Assembly (NCBI GenBank): GCA_038025085.1
Contig: CM076146.1
Location: forward strand, 11,222,001 to 11,286,000
DNA length: 64,000 nt
Source of the DNA: Tetragonia tetragonoides
Taxonomy: Eukaryota > Streptophyta > Magnoliopsida > Caryophyllales > Aizoaceae
Direction: 5' to 3'
Positions 37,280 to 49,632 of the stretch are shown here, piece after piece (the stretch's first letter is position 1; each line of letters opens with the position of its first letter). Under the pieces are notes generated by a model. That model did not search any database and was not told the DNA's origin. It saw nothing but the letters and a program-made list of their open reading frames with translations. The translations under genes and the position numbers were made by a program.

Positions 37280-37560
37280 CGATCTATAATATAAGTCGTT
37301 TAAGAAAATTAATTTTGTTTTATATTATAAGTTATTTTAGAAATCTAATAAGTCATTTTTAATATTTTGCACCCACCACACCCTTATTCCACATCACTTT
37401 ATTAATTATACGTTAATCTTTTTTTTATCAAAATCTAACTCAAAGAGTAATCTAGTCAAATACAACTATTATTTTTTTTAAATTAAATTTATTTAATGAC
37501 TTTCCTAATTCTTATGCAAAAATCTTAAACGTTGCCCCATATAATGAAATGGAAGGAGTA
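37280..37560. mobile_element. Old Stowaway-like MITE shared with copy B
   Basis: Ends TTCGATCTATAATATAAGTC and TGGAAGGAGTAT are worn versions of the CTCCCTCCGTCCCATAATAT termini seen at 51334-51605 at the same intron position in copy B. It was therefore present before A and B separated. Confidence 0.6.
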
Positions 37561-39195
37561 TATGCTTAGAATGTATGTATCTCGAAACTGACATGCATCA
37601 TACATACTACTTCATAATAAAACTTATTGCGGATTTAATGATATGAATTAAATAAAAGTTGAACTAATTAAATACCTGAGTAATACGATTCTTGCAAAAT
37701 GGTTAAACATTTCACACATCATGGGTAGTCTATCTGGTGGATAAACTAACTTTTTCCTGCAAAAATGATCCTCTTTCCTTTATAATAATTGTGATCTATT
37801 CTTGAATATGTATGTTTAGACTATGTACAACAAAGGAGCAAGGAAATTTGCATTCCTAGCTTTATGTCCGATGGGGTGCCTGCCAAGAATACGTCTACCC
37901 GATGGAAATTGTGCAGAGGAGCTAAATAGTATAGTTAGACTATACAATAATGGCGTTAACGCGTTGTGTGAGAAGTTGGCTCAACAATTGGTTGGATTCA
38001 CTTACACCATATACGATTTCTATTCTGCAATTTCTGCCCGACAAGCCGATGGTGCTAGCTATGGTACGTTTTGTTATATGATTAAAACAATAATATGTCG
38101 GGGTTATGTTATTGCCAGGTCAGTGACCCGATAATAGTATTTTATGGTCTGACAAAATCATTCCTAATAAAATATAACTCGATTGTACAATTACTTCAAT
38201 TCAGTATCACTAGAAATAGCTTTGTGATGCTTAGCTTGAGCTATGTCATAAATCTTCCAAATTTTAATAACACATGCGCACAAGAAGACGTAAGGTTTAC
38301 CTTATGTAGTCAAGAACAGAATCACAGTGTGCTAGCTGCCTAGCTATAAGCTATTGCATTATCAAAATTTTGATTTAATTAGAGTGATAGAGCACATGGA
38401 ATCAAAGCTATAAAGGTTCGAGGGATCATGAGTTTAAGTCTTGCGAATTCCCCAACTCCTATAACTGAGTCTTCTAATCACAAAGTATGGACGGGTATGT
38501 GGTATGTCAATTGTCATGTGTGTATCACCTAATACGATTGAAGTCCAGAGGATATTCGCATGAAGGGACATAATAAGGTACAAAATTATTTGTTGGGCTG
38601 GTTCCTTCACACAAACACATATATATATGTTAGGAATATAGTTGGTTGAATTATGTTGGTACTTAATATATGTCCTTAATTTATGATCCATTCAGATATT
38701 CATATTATATTGAGTATATCGACTAATGATTTTGAAAAACAAAAAAAAAAAAAAAAATACAACTGAATTACTTTATTCCCTAAATCAATTTTCATCATAT
38801 TGAATATTGATAGGTTTCACGGAGACATTATCAGGATGTTGTGGAAGTGGGCCATTTAATGGGAATCTTACTTGCTCATTCAAGGACACCGACTTCACTG
38901 TTTGCGATGATCCAACTACATACTTATTTTTTGATTCCACACATCCCACACAGTTTGCTTACCAACAATTTGCCGAAGAATTTTGGAGCGGATCCACACC
39001 ACTTGTAAAACTTCGCAACCTTCTAAGTTTGTATGGAGAGACACATGCATCACCTATGCTTCAAACCCAAAGGGCATTCGCGTGAAAGAAGGATTAAGGT
39101 ATAAACCTATATATGCTTAAAACATCATTAGTTTAGACTTTAAGTTGAGTTTGTTCTACATACTCATGTTACGAACTTAACTACTCATCAACTAT

Positions 39196-39484
39196 GGCTA
39201 TGTTTGGCAAAATTAGCTGTAGTTGTAGCTGTCAAAGGTATTAAAAGGAAAGAAATGTGTCAAAAACTGCTAAAAATTGCTACAAAATGCTAATAAACTA
39301 GCTGTAGCTGCAGGTGAAAGCTTGCAGGGATAACTTTCACAAAATTAGTTGTAGGGAGCAGTAGCTGTAGCTGCAGATTGAAAATCATATGGCAAACTAT
39401 TTGGTAGCAGAGAGTAAATAATACTAGCTGCAAGCTTCAAGCTGTAACTTTTATTGAAAAGCTAGCTTTTCTCCAACCATAGCC
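39196..39484. mobile_element. MITE downstream of GDSL A
   Basis: GGCTATGTTTGGCAAAATTAG at the left pairs with AAAAGCTAGC...CCAACCATAGCC at the right. TAT stands on both sides. The interior has GTAGCTGTAGCTGCAG runs. A fragment of a related end lies at 60712 in copy C. Confidence 0.6.
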
Positions 39485-39489
39485 TATAT

Positions 39490-39660
39490 ACATGGTATAT
39501 TGAGTACATCAACTAAAATTCAAAAAACAGGAAACAAGTACATTATTTTAGTCCCTGATCAAATTTCAACATATTAAATATTGATAGGTCTCACGAAAAG
39601 CAAGCCAACATTCCGAGCAAACGGGTAATTCACTATTATGAATGGGATCTACGCAAACAC
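39490..39660 (+). pseudogene. Ghost duplicate of intron-4 end and exon-5 start, copy A
   Basis: GGTATATTGAGTACATCAAC through ATATTGATAGGTCTCACG repeats, in decayed form, the sequence just before and at the start of exon 5. The same ghost follows copies B and C. Confidence 0.7.
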
Positions 39661-40029
39661 TTTAAGCGTAACACTCTAAAAAATTGTTGGGTTTTGAATA
39701 AAACTAGTGTGTATCCCTATGCGACATAATGAACTATAATTATTATCGGTTAACATTTCATAAACCTGATTGCTACGATTATAACATCATATGTTGTTCC
39801 TTTTATTTTATTTTTATTCTCATACTAGCTTTCTTTAATTTATTTATTTGGAAGATCTTGTGTAAGACCGTTTCCTGAAAACACATTAAAAAACAACATT
39901 TTTCTATCCAAAATGTAACATTTCTCTGATACTTTTTAGTACAATAGTAAATATTTTGTTCAAATATAGCAGTCGTCTCACTAGTGCTGCCTGCCACAAC
40001 AAATTTGATTTTGAGCCATCAACATTCAT

Positions 40030-40500
40030 TAAAAGTTGAATAATGCTTTTATAGGCACTGTTTTGCAATTGGCTGGTAACATTAGCTGATGGCTGGTAAC
40101 TAGTAGTCGATGGCTGGTATTGTTAGTTGATTTGATCGGCTGGTAACATTGGATGTCTGGAAAGATATGTTTGGTACCATTGGCTGGTAACACCAGCTGG
40201 TTATAATATGTAATATGACCTATAAGGACATTCATATGATAGAGGAATTTGATGGCATAGAAGTAAATAATTACAAGTCTAGGACTATCTTGTCATTGGA
40301 CTACATTAATGCCACCAGCCAATACCCATAAGGAACCTTGCTTGGCTTTTCAAAAGTTGGCTTGTGGGAACCCAAAAGCCAATCTCACAAGCTAACATCC
40401 AAACACCAATGTTAGATGGTGGACTGGTCAAACATCCAATTTGGCCAAAAGCCGCCCCAAAAGCCAATATCCAAACACCCCATAATCTGAAACGATGATT
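40030..40500. repeat. Degenerate GGCTGGTAAC / AAAAGCCAA repeat region
   Basis: Many GGCTGGTAACATT words at the left (40070-40200) and AAGCCAATATCCAAACACCCC at the right. Looks like another MITE with a repeat core, but its left terminus is not clear. Confidence 0.4.
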
Positions 40501-40571
40501 AGCTGATTCGATCACTTGATGGAATTCTACCAAGCATACTCCCCCCCCCCTTTCATTTTCATACTCCTTCC

Positions 40572-41188
40572 TAGAGGTGGCAATCAGGCGGATCGGGTCG
40601 GGTTTGGGTCGGATCCTTTCAGTTTTGGGTCATTACAAGCTCGGGTTATATCAGGTCAAAAGAGTGATCGAGTCGGGTTGGGTCGAGTCGGATTGATTCG
40701 GGTTTATGCTGATGTCGGGTTACGGGTTAACTCGGGTCTGGTTAGTTTGGATTTCGGTTAAGTCGGATTCGGGTTAGTTCGATTTTCGGATTATATCAGA
40801 TCAAGTTTAATTCATGTTACAAAGTATAAGAAGTCAAAATAAAATGAAAAACACAAATTCATGTGGAAATTTTCAATAACAAGGACTACATGTATGTTTA
40901 TTTCGGGTTTTTTCAATTATTTGGAGTATTATGTCATTATAAGTTGGATATACTCGGGTTTCGGTTAAAGTCGGTTCGGGCTCATCTTGGTTTCGGGTAA
41001 CTCCGGGTCGGGTGTTATCCGTTTCGGGTCAATTCGGAGAACGGATATTGTCGGGTGTCGGATTGGACCAGGTCGAGTCGGGTCGGGTTCGGATAATGAT
41101 AATTGATACATTTTCGGGTGTCAGACGAGTCTAATATCGGGCGGGTCTGATCTGTTATCTCGGGTCGGGTCGGGTTTTGCTAGCTCTA
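40572..41188. mobile_element. Family-1 element, copy c
   Basis: Starts TAGAGGTGGCAATCAGG and ends GTTTTGCTAGCTCTA. GGGTCGGGTT-type blocks flank an AT-rich middle. Octamers CTCCTTCC (40564-40571) and TTCCTTCC (41189-41196) match 7 of 8. The flanks together resemble the start of a Stowaway-type MITE (ACTCCTTCCGTCC), so it may have inserted there. Confidence 0.7.
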
Positions 41189-41527
41189 TTCCTTCCGTCC
41201 CGCAAAGTTTGCAATTCTTTGAAATTAGTGAAAAGTAAGGAAACATCATTAAATGCATTGTCTCCTATCAAATTTAATCTTGTGTGTGTATACAATTTGA
41301 ATTTCTTAACATATTAAGATCAGAGTATTTTGTCAGCTGAAAGAAATTCTTTCAGCTTTACCAAAAAAGTTGATTGTGTTTGTTACGTATCAACATCCTG
41401 ATCACGTAGATGGTAAGGTCTCTGTTATACCTAACAATAGACTCAAGAGGGGGGGTGAATGGAGTCTAGGGAATTTTTTAAACTTTTTCGCAAGTTAACA
41501 ATTTTAGCACTTTTTTGCTGCAAAGTT

Positions 41528-43219
41528 TCAAAGTTTTGATCTCGTCTGTACACCCTTGTTGATATCACTGATTATTGATTCCAAGGGGTGTGAACTTTGA
41601 TGCTTCCAGGATTTTGGAACAAAGTTGCTTGTGGACGTTTGACCTCCGTCAGGGGTAACTTCCAGAGTAACATTTGGGGTAGCTTCTGTCGTAACAGTGT
41701 TGGGATTAAGCTCAGCAGTGTTTTCCACCCAGGTCAGTGCGTCATCGCTCCTTACCCCTTCTGTTACCTTTGGTTGTTCCCCCTGAATTGTTGCTTCGTG
41801 TAGCTCAATAGCTTTCTCCATTGTACTCTGATCAATTTCATCAAGATTCATATCTTGTCTTATCATTCCGATCTCAAAATCATCTTCATCTGTATTGACC
41901 TGCATATCTCTGTCATGTAAAGAGTTAGTTTCATCAAAAACCACATGTACACTTTCTTCAACACACATGGTCCTTTTGTTGTAAACTCTATATGCCTTGC
42001 TATGAGATGAGTACCCAAGGAATACTCCCTCATCACTTCTTGCATCGAATTTTCCCAGATTATTCTTACCATTGTTGTGCACGTAACACTTACAGCCAAA
42101 ACTTCTCAAGTGCATGATGTTGGGCTTTCTCCCCTTATACAGTTCATAAGGAGTCTTCTTGAGTATTGGCCTTAGTGATACCCTATTGATGATGTAGCAG
42201 GCCGTATTTACTGCCTCGGCCCAAAAGTTCTTTGGAAGACCACTAGCAATTAGCATAGTTCTAGCGACATCCTCCAAAGTTCTATTCTTGCGCTCCACAA
42301 CCCCATTTTGTTGTGGTGTTCTTGGGGCCGAGAAATTGTGATCTACTCCATTCTCCCTGTAAAACTCATCAAACTTGGAGTTTTCAAACTCCGTGCCATG
42401 GTCAGAACGAATATGCAATATGTTGTTCCCTTGAAGTTTTTGAGACTTCCTAGCATATACCAAGAATTCAGCAAAAGTCTCATCTTTAGAGGATAGAAAA
42501 ATAGTCCATGTAAATTGTGAATAATCATCAACAATTACAAGAATATATCGTTTACCTCCTCTACTTACCACTCTCATAGGACCACAAAGATCCATATGTA
42601 GGAGCTCTAGTGGTCTTGTAGAGCTTACCATGTTCTTTGATTTAAAGGATATGCGGACATGTTTTCCTCGAATGCAAGTGTCACACATTTTGTCACAGTG
42701 ATAATTTATAGCGGGTAGACCAACTACAAGTTCCTGTGAGCTCAGCTTTTGTAACAGCGAAAGACTTACATGTCCCAACCTTGAATGCCATAGCAATGGA
42801 TCATCTTCTACTACACTTAGACAAGTTAGAGACGCATTTGGAAGAGTATCTAGATCAACATGATATATATCATTATATCTCTTTCCAACTAGGATGACCT
42901 CATTGGTTTCGGCCCTTCTTACTAAACTTTTCTCAGAGTTGAAAACCACTTCATTTTCTTTGTCACAAAATTGAGAAACGCTTAGTAAGTTGTGCTTCAA
43001 CCCCTCGACCATAAATACGTTTTCAATGGAATGTGAAAGGAACTTACCGACATTTCCTATACCTGTGATTTCTCCTTTCTTATTGTCTCCAAAAGTCACA
43101 TTACCACCTGAGAAGGCTTTGAGTGAGAGAAATTTAGAACTATCTCCTGTCATGTGCTTGGAACACTCACTGTCGAAGTACCATAGGTTGTTCCCCCTCA
43201 CTCGTGCCTGCAAAATCAA
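41528..43219 (-). pseudogene. copia protease-integrase open frame of element 2
   Basis: 563 codons. Protease active-site region FDSECSKHMTG has Glu where Gly is usual (DSGC). Pre-integrase LWHSRLGHV with CDKMCDTCIRGK; integrase D-D-E: HMDLCGPM, IRSDHGTEFEN, QQNGVVERKNRT; then the SFGCKCYVHNN and FLGYSSHSKAYRVYN blocks. It ends in a stop just after VQTRSKL where RT should follow. Separated from gag by a frameshift at about 43220. Confidence 0.9.
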
Positions 43220-43220
43220 A

Positions 43221-45189
43221 TCAGAGGTTAGTCTTAGGAACCCATATTTGTTTGGGTCCCTTTCTCACAAATTTATTGTTCAATTCAGACTTTTTCACCC
43301 AGATTTGTTTGACCCTTCTTATGTCAAAGGTACCTCTGTCATCAGTATATTCACTGTTACCTTTGAAGGCCTTTTCTCTCTTTGGGCAATCAATTCTCAT
43401 ATGCCCTGTCTTACCACAATACATGCATAATTTCCATTCGGGTAAGTTCACATATTTGCTTTTGGGCTCATACCCTATCACTGGTCGTGTATATCCCAAC
43501 CCATGCTTGTTTCTGTTACGGTACTTCTGGAACCATTCAGCAGAGGTTCCTTGACTGTTACCTTCAGACTGACTACCTATTTGCAGGTAACTCTGATAAC
43601 ATTCAGCGAAAGTTGCCTGACTGTTACCTGCGGACCTAGCAGCTGTTTGGTTTTTAATTTCAAACAATTTGCAGGGATTTACTTGTTCTTTCAGAGAATT
43701 AAAGTCAGCCTTCAACTGATCAAGATCAAATTTCATCCCGTTGTAAATTGTTAAATCACAAGAATTGATTTTTCTATTAATATCATAGTCAATTTTCAAC
43801 CCATCTAATTCTTTAGAAATTATATCCTTTTCAGTTTTAACTTTCCAATTAGTTTTTGCCATCTCAGAGATTTCATCTATGAAAAATTTGTTTTTATTTT
43901 CGAGCACAGAGATTTCATTAACCAAAATTTTCACATCCATCTTTAAGGATACAAAACCATCATCTAGTTGAAGTTTTTCCCTTTTTAAATACAAGTAATC
44001 GTCAATGCAAGTTCCTAATACATCCATTAATTCATCTTTGTTAAGCAGATGCATTCCATGTTTAAGGGTTTCAAGGTTTACCTCTCCTTCCTCCTGATTT
44101 TCTTCTTTGTCCGTATGAGCCATCAAGCAGACAAAAGCTTTTGAGTTTGAGTTCCCAGTTGGTTCCTCATCTGACTCTTCATCACCAAAGGCAGCAGCCA
44201 TTGCCTTAATTTCCTTGCGGAATTTTTTGTCCAACTGTTGTCCCTTTGGTGTCTCCTTAGCTTGATTGCCGTTTTCCCAGAGTGGGCAATCTTTGATAAA
44301 GTGTCCTGGTTGTCTGCACTTATGATACAGATCATCAGATTTATTAAAGTTAGAGGTTTTACATTTCCCTTGAGTTCCCTTCTTTGCAGCAAACTTGTTG
44401 TTGCGATAGATCTTAGCCATCTTTTTTACAAAGAGAGCTAATTCTTCATCTCATCATCAGAACCTTCAATCTCTTCGGCTTTGAGTGCTATGCCTCTTTC
44501 TTTCTTCTCATACAGATCCTTCCCTTGACTCTCCAATTGCATCTCATAAGTCAGTAAGGACCCAGTTAGCTCTTCCATAGTAAAAGTGCTAAAGTCCTTG
44601 TTTTCCTGGAGGGCTGTTACCTTAGGCATCCAGCTTTCCACAGGTAACACACGCAGTACCTTCCTGATCTGTTCCTGACAAGAAATTTTTCTGCCAAGAG
44701 ATTCTAACTCATTAATGATACTAGTGAAACGAGTCATCATGTCCTGAATAGGTTCTTTAGATTTCATGGAGAATAATTCATATTTAGTCAATAATAAATC
44801 TATTTTTGACTCTTTTACCTGGTTCGTTCCCTCATGAGTTACCTGTAGAAGTTCCCACATCTGTTTAGCAGATTTGCAACCCATAACACGATTGTGTTCC
44901 TGAGTTCCAAGACCACAATGTATCATTCGCATTACGTTTGCATTGTGCTCAAGATTTTTCCAGTCCTGAGCCTCATATTCATCAAAGTCTTTGGGAACAA
45001 CTTCGTTCTTCTCGTTGGTCTTTGTTGGTACATAGTTACCATACTGACGACCCTCCAAATTTGGTAGTTTGTGGCTTTGATGAATATTTTCATTCGGTTT
45101 TTCCAGAAGCCAAAGTGCTTACCTTCGAACAGTGGAGGTCGATTAGTAGAGTAACCTTCTTCAAGCTTGCCGTAACTTAGTGAGTCCAT
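43221..45189 (-). pseudogene. copia gag of element 2, three frames
   Basis: Gag N-terminus from 45189 (PPLFEGKHFGFWKNRM), frameshift near 45050, continuing to 44438 (YEMQLESQG region), a second frameshift near 44430, then 44420-43221. The last part has two knuckles: the first, YHKCRQPGHFIKDC, has lost its first Cys; the second, CMYCGKTGHMRIDC, is intact. Between them lies a long Lys/Glu-rich, probably helical stretch. It shares its start with the decayed gag at 13080. Confidence 0.88.
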
Positions 45190-45228
45190 TGTTAGCGATC
45201 TACTCTCCAGAGATTAACCTGTACTCAA

Positions 45229-45248
45229 GAAAACCTGCTCTGATACCA
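45229..45248 (-). other. Primer-binding site of copia element 2
   Basis: TGGTATCAGAGC read on minus, two bases from the LTR: a full match to the usual site for initiator methionine tRNA. Confidence 0.85.
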
Positions 45249-45250
45249 AT

Positions 45251-46455
45251 TGTTATACCTAACAATAGACTCAAGAGGGGAGGGGTTGAATTGAGTCTAG
45301 GGAATTTTTTAAACTTTTTCGCAAGTTAATAATTTTAGCACTTAAAATCTGATTGATTAATATTATTACGTGTGTTTATTAGCAAGACAATAACAAAGCA
45401 ATAATAAAGAACACAGATTTTACGTGGAAACCTTCTTGAGCTCAACCAAGAAGTAAAACCACGACCCTGAGGGATTTTCCAAAACTCCACTAAGAGCTGT
45501 AAAACCAAACTCGTACAATAGACCCTAATCTATCGTTGAGCCGTAATTCTCGAATTCAACGTGGAACTCGAGAACCAAACTACCTGCTATGGTAGCCGTA
45601 ACCTAAATAATAATAAGTTATCAGTAAGCTTCTCAATAAGCAAAAATGGTACAATCAAACCGTATGAGAAACGTGCTTAAGTGCAAAGAGGAATGCCAAG
45701 GTAACAGTGAGGTAACTCGTTCAGTAACAGCCAAGACTCCTCAATGAAATCACGTAAATAATGAACTGACGCTCTATGCTCTGTGATTTCGTAACCTTTC
45801 AACTCAGCAGTTAACAGACTATAAAAAGGGAGATTTTTCTGACCTAATCACAAGTAGAGATCAACTAGGTTTCAATGAGAATATCTTTCTGTTTAAGAAA
45901 ACTAAACTCTTTGAATCAGAATAAATCACTAAAAGATAATACAGAGATAAAATCTTTTAATCACAAAATCTTTTACAGAATAACAAAGAGTCCTTGTATA
46001 GCAAGACTTCTTTTAAAAAGATTTTCAAGAAAGATTTTATAAGTACAAAAGAATTATTTCTGAAAACAGTTTTAGGAAAGCAATTTGCCCAGAGATAAAT
46101 TCTGTCAAACATGTTCACAAATAGCACGCAAAGACTTATGTCCTTAAAAATACTTGGTAACACACATCTGTTCCTAGGCTGTTACTTCCTCTGTTACCAA
46201 CTGTACCTATGATCAAACTTCAACGCCTTAAGACACGACTTCCCTTACATAAAGTCTAATAAACAGTAAAGCTCTTTCTTCCAACTTCATGTCATCTTCA
46301 AGTAGTGTTGTTTCCGGATCAACCTTCATAGCATATGCACTCAAGATCAACAACATCTACTTGTCTTGGGTTCCTTGTATTCACAAAACTTAGATATAAT
46401 CATTAGCTAGATAAGTATCAATTTTCTATCATCATCAAAATCAACAAATACAACA
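45251..46455 (-). repeat. 5' LTR of copia element 2
   Basis: TGTTATACCTAACAATAGAC to AAATACAACA, 1205 bp, AT-rich. Its first 90 bp match the remnant 41423-41512 closely. Confidence 0.9.
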
Positions 46456-46505
46456 GTCTCTCTTTGTTGGTTTTTTATTTTTTGTTTTGAACTGAATATC
46501 ACATA

Positions 46506-46758
46506 CTTAATCTGTCTCACCAAGATATTTACACTTTATTTTTTAAAGTCAAAGTTCACAAACTTTGACCATGAATTAATGAAAAACTACAAAGATTTAT
46601 AATGTAAAAATGCTATTGCTAGATTCATTTTAAAGAATACTTTTGTAAAATTATAATTTTATAATTTATATATGCATAAATTTACAATTATCTTCGATTA
46701 AAGTAGTGCATTGGAGACCGTGAAAAACAAATGTAAACATTTTCAAAAAACGGAGGGA
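46506..46758. mobile_element. Stowaway-like MITE
   Basis: Right end ACGGAGGGAGTA is a canonical Stowaway terminus in inverse; the left end ACTTAATCTGTCTCACC is a worn partner. Internal AAAGTCAAAGTTCACAAAC is usual for this group. Confidence 0.55.
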
Positions 46759-49011
46759 GTAGCATTTAGATGATCAATACATTCATGTTGAACTATTTAT
46801 TAGCCACCTCAGTGGTCTGCATTGAACAAATGTGTGTGTATCTTATTTAAAGTTCATTACTTCATTGAGGTAGTTGTTGGGTCGAGTCAGAATTGAGCCT
46901 AGTTTGGTTGTTGTTTCTAAGCATTGCTTCTGGTGTTCATTAAGCTCCGAAAAGAAGTAAACTCACAACATATGTTATTGCAATGGTAATTGCAATGATG
47001 TTTACATTAGCATATTCACTTGTAAAATGACAATGATAAATAATCATAGTCCCATTTTAATTGGAATTAGATGAGTCAAGTAATAATCTTTACACTCCCA
47101 AAACCCAAACAATCGCCATTGCAAAGGATTTATAAACGTTGAAATGAACCCTCAAAAAAAAAAAAAAAAAAAACGTTGAAATGAAAAATAACTTTTTTCT
47201 TCTCAATTCCAAACATAATGGCGACCCTGTTCCAACACTTTCTCTGTCCCCTCCCTCTTCGCTTTCTCTCTCCTGGCATTCACTCTTCTAAATAAACAAG
47301 TTATATTCTCGTGGGATGCACGATTTGTGTGTTAATATTAAATAAAATATCTTTGTTGGTATAAACTTCTAAGACATCTTTGGAATATGTCATATATGAA
47401 TACAAAAATACTTTTCTATGAATCTCTCGATCCCTTAATATGCACAAACCTACCACATTACACCAATTTTAGGGAAAAATACCAAAAATATACGATATCT
47501 CATTCGTTGCTAATCATAATATATATAAACCAGCTGGTTTTGTATAACAAAATTTGTTTATTATTTTTTGTTGTAATTTACTTCTATATCGAGTCCAAAA
47601 GACCATCACTACTATTACTTCCATACTACTACTATTTAATTTTGCTGCAGTTTTCAGCTGTATTCAGTCCAAAAAAGAGGATGCCCTAAGTATCAAATGG
47701 ATGCAGTGAAATTATATTTAATTAATTAGCAATCATGTATACCATTCATTGAAAGCTAATACATTCTTGTGCGTTGCACAATTTATATAAATACATTTGT
47801 GATCATATAATTAATAGTAGTAAAAAAAGATACATGCATCTTAAGTATTTGATAACATGTCAATATTTTGCTTACGTATCGAAGCCTACATGTCAATATA
47901 GCAATTCTTTATATTTTCTTATATGCCCCATGCGAGACACAAACTTGTAATCATATTATGAAATATGTAATGTAACTAAAAATAAACCATACAAAAAGAA
48001 AATGTGTGGAATAACACTGAACTTAAGATGATACAAATTTTTAAGTTATTATAACGCTCTTTTGATCATACAACTACTCAATTGAGCAAATAGATATTTT
48101 TTATATGCATATATTATTATAAAAAATTTAATAAAATGTATTTGTAAGATACATGTACTTGACTTTTGGAGAGAAAATATTATTTAATAAAAGAAAATAT
48201 GTATTTATGTAGGTTCATGCATGTTAAATAAAAATGACATGGCAAGCTATGTGGATGTGCCTGATCGAACCTAGACTGTCCTTCCACTCAGTGGTAAAGA
48301 CGAGAATACGATTCTCACTGCCCTCACTCCCAAATTTGCCGTTAAATTAAAAACTAGAGAGGCCACCTTAAACTTAAACTCAAAGAGAACCAATGAAGTT
48401 TATGAAATTTTGAAATCAGATACTATATCAAATAAGTTTTATATTATGAGACAATCTTTATGATAAGATTTGGTGACTTTTATGAAGAACAAGTGTGATT
48501 TTTTATCCATAAGTTACCATTTTGTTCTTAACCAAAGCTATTCAGTCTCATTGTGAGACGGGTATAGTGGTGTATTCAGGGGGGACAAGAGGGGACGGGC
48601 GTCGATCGTCTTTTTCCGTAATTTTTTTGTTAAATACTTGTGTGAGCATTGATAGGACATCTTTTCTATTACCCCCTAGGTTGTAAAAGCAATCATTATC
48701 TAGCTATTTTTTTCTACCATTCTTCCCCTCTTCATTTTTTCATCTAATCCTTACCTCTTTTTTAAGTTTATACATCATATTTGTTTTACTTTTTGATATT
48801 ATCCTTTCCTTTTTTAAGTTTATACATCATAGGTGTATTATTGTATACCTCTACAATTATACAATTAAGTTTATATGTTGAGTGTCAAATGAACCCATAT
48901 TACTCAAAAAAAATCTTGTCCGGTGTTGTACCCCCAATATTAAATTCCTGGATACGCCACTGGACGGATCTTATACAAGTTTCTATGTATATAATACGAT
49001 AATAGTTAATA
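46759..49011. other. Intergenic AT-rich region without a recognised gene
   Basis: Contains an A21 run near 47155 with GTTGAAATGAA on both sides, Helitron-like worn hairpins (TTGTGCGTTGCACAA at 47772; CGTGGGATGCACG at 47312), and scattered remnants. No open frame with a recognisable domain. Confidence 0.5.
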
Positions 49012-49215
49012 TTAGACCTGACAAACAAGTCGGGTCGGGTCGAGTTGGATTCGGGTCTGATCACTTCGGACGGGTCATTAGCAGGTCGAATCAGATTATT
49101 AACGAGTCGGGTCAGTAATGAGTCAATGATATCAGATCTTTAGCAGGACAAGTTCAGATCGGATTACAGATTAAAACACAGCTATTGTTTCACATACTTC
49201 GAATATCGGGTCGGG
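49012..49215. mobile_element. Family-1 element, truncated copy d, upstream of GDSL B
   Basis: TAGACCTGACAAACAAGTCG left terminus and GGGTCGGGTCGAG core. The right terminus is missing; the sequence passes directly into the GDSL upstream region. Confidence 0.55.
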
Positions 49216-49224
49216 TTCATGAAA

Positions 49225-49632
49225 ATTACCTTGAAGGCTACGGAGGTTACCGATTAGCAGCTGTGCACGGTGCCGGCAATGACCCGGAATAATATATGGG
49301 GTAGCCCCCACCACGATATTCTTGTTTGTAGGATATTTTTTGGGTCCCAAATTACCAGCCTTGCCCTTGGTGCAGTTAATTCTGGGCCTAGCTTGGCGTT
49401 GGCCGGCCACCATCATGTGATCAACATTACTGAACATGCCAGACTACCAGCTTTCCTGCAATTAATTCCTTATCCACGTTTTTGAAAACATCTCTCAAAG
49501 GCAATTAAACGAACCAAAAGATCGCCTTTTTATCGCAATTGAAAGGCCTCTTTGTCACTCACAGTCACCACTCAATATATGATTATCATCTATTAGCTTC
49601 TACTAGCTACTGTTAAAAGAAAAACAAACAAA
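49225..49632 (+). promoter_or_regulatory. Upstream region of GDSL B
   Basis: Conserved with 31670-32030 of copy A: GTGCACGGTGCCGG, CCGGAATAATATATGGGG, GGGTCCCAAATTACCAGCC, and CAATATATGATTATCA near 49570. The position of A's TATATAAAA reads TTTTTATCGC here, so the TATA box is weak or elsewhere. Confidence 0.55.

Larger units (their letters stand above)
41423..46455 (-). mobile_element. Ty1/copia retrotransposon 2, internally deleted, exact target duplication
   Basis: 5' LTR 45251-46455 (1205 bp, TGTTATACC...TACAACA); the 3' LTR survives only as its first 90 bp (41423-41512). GTCTC is duplicated exactly at 41418-41422 and 46456-46460. The primer-binding site TGGTATCAGAGC is perfect. RT, RNase H, the purine tract and most of the 3' LTR are missing; the break joins LTR sequence directly to the end of the integrase frame at about 41512. 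This copy cannot move on its own. Confidence 0.93.
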
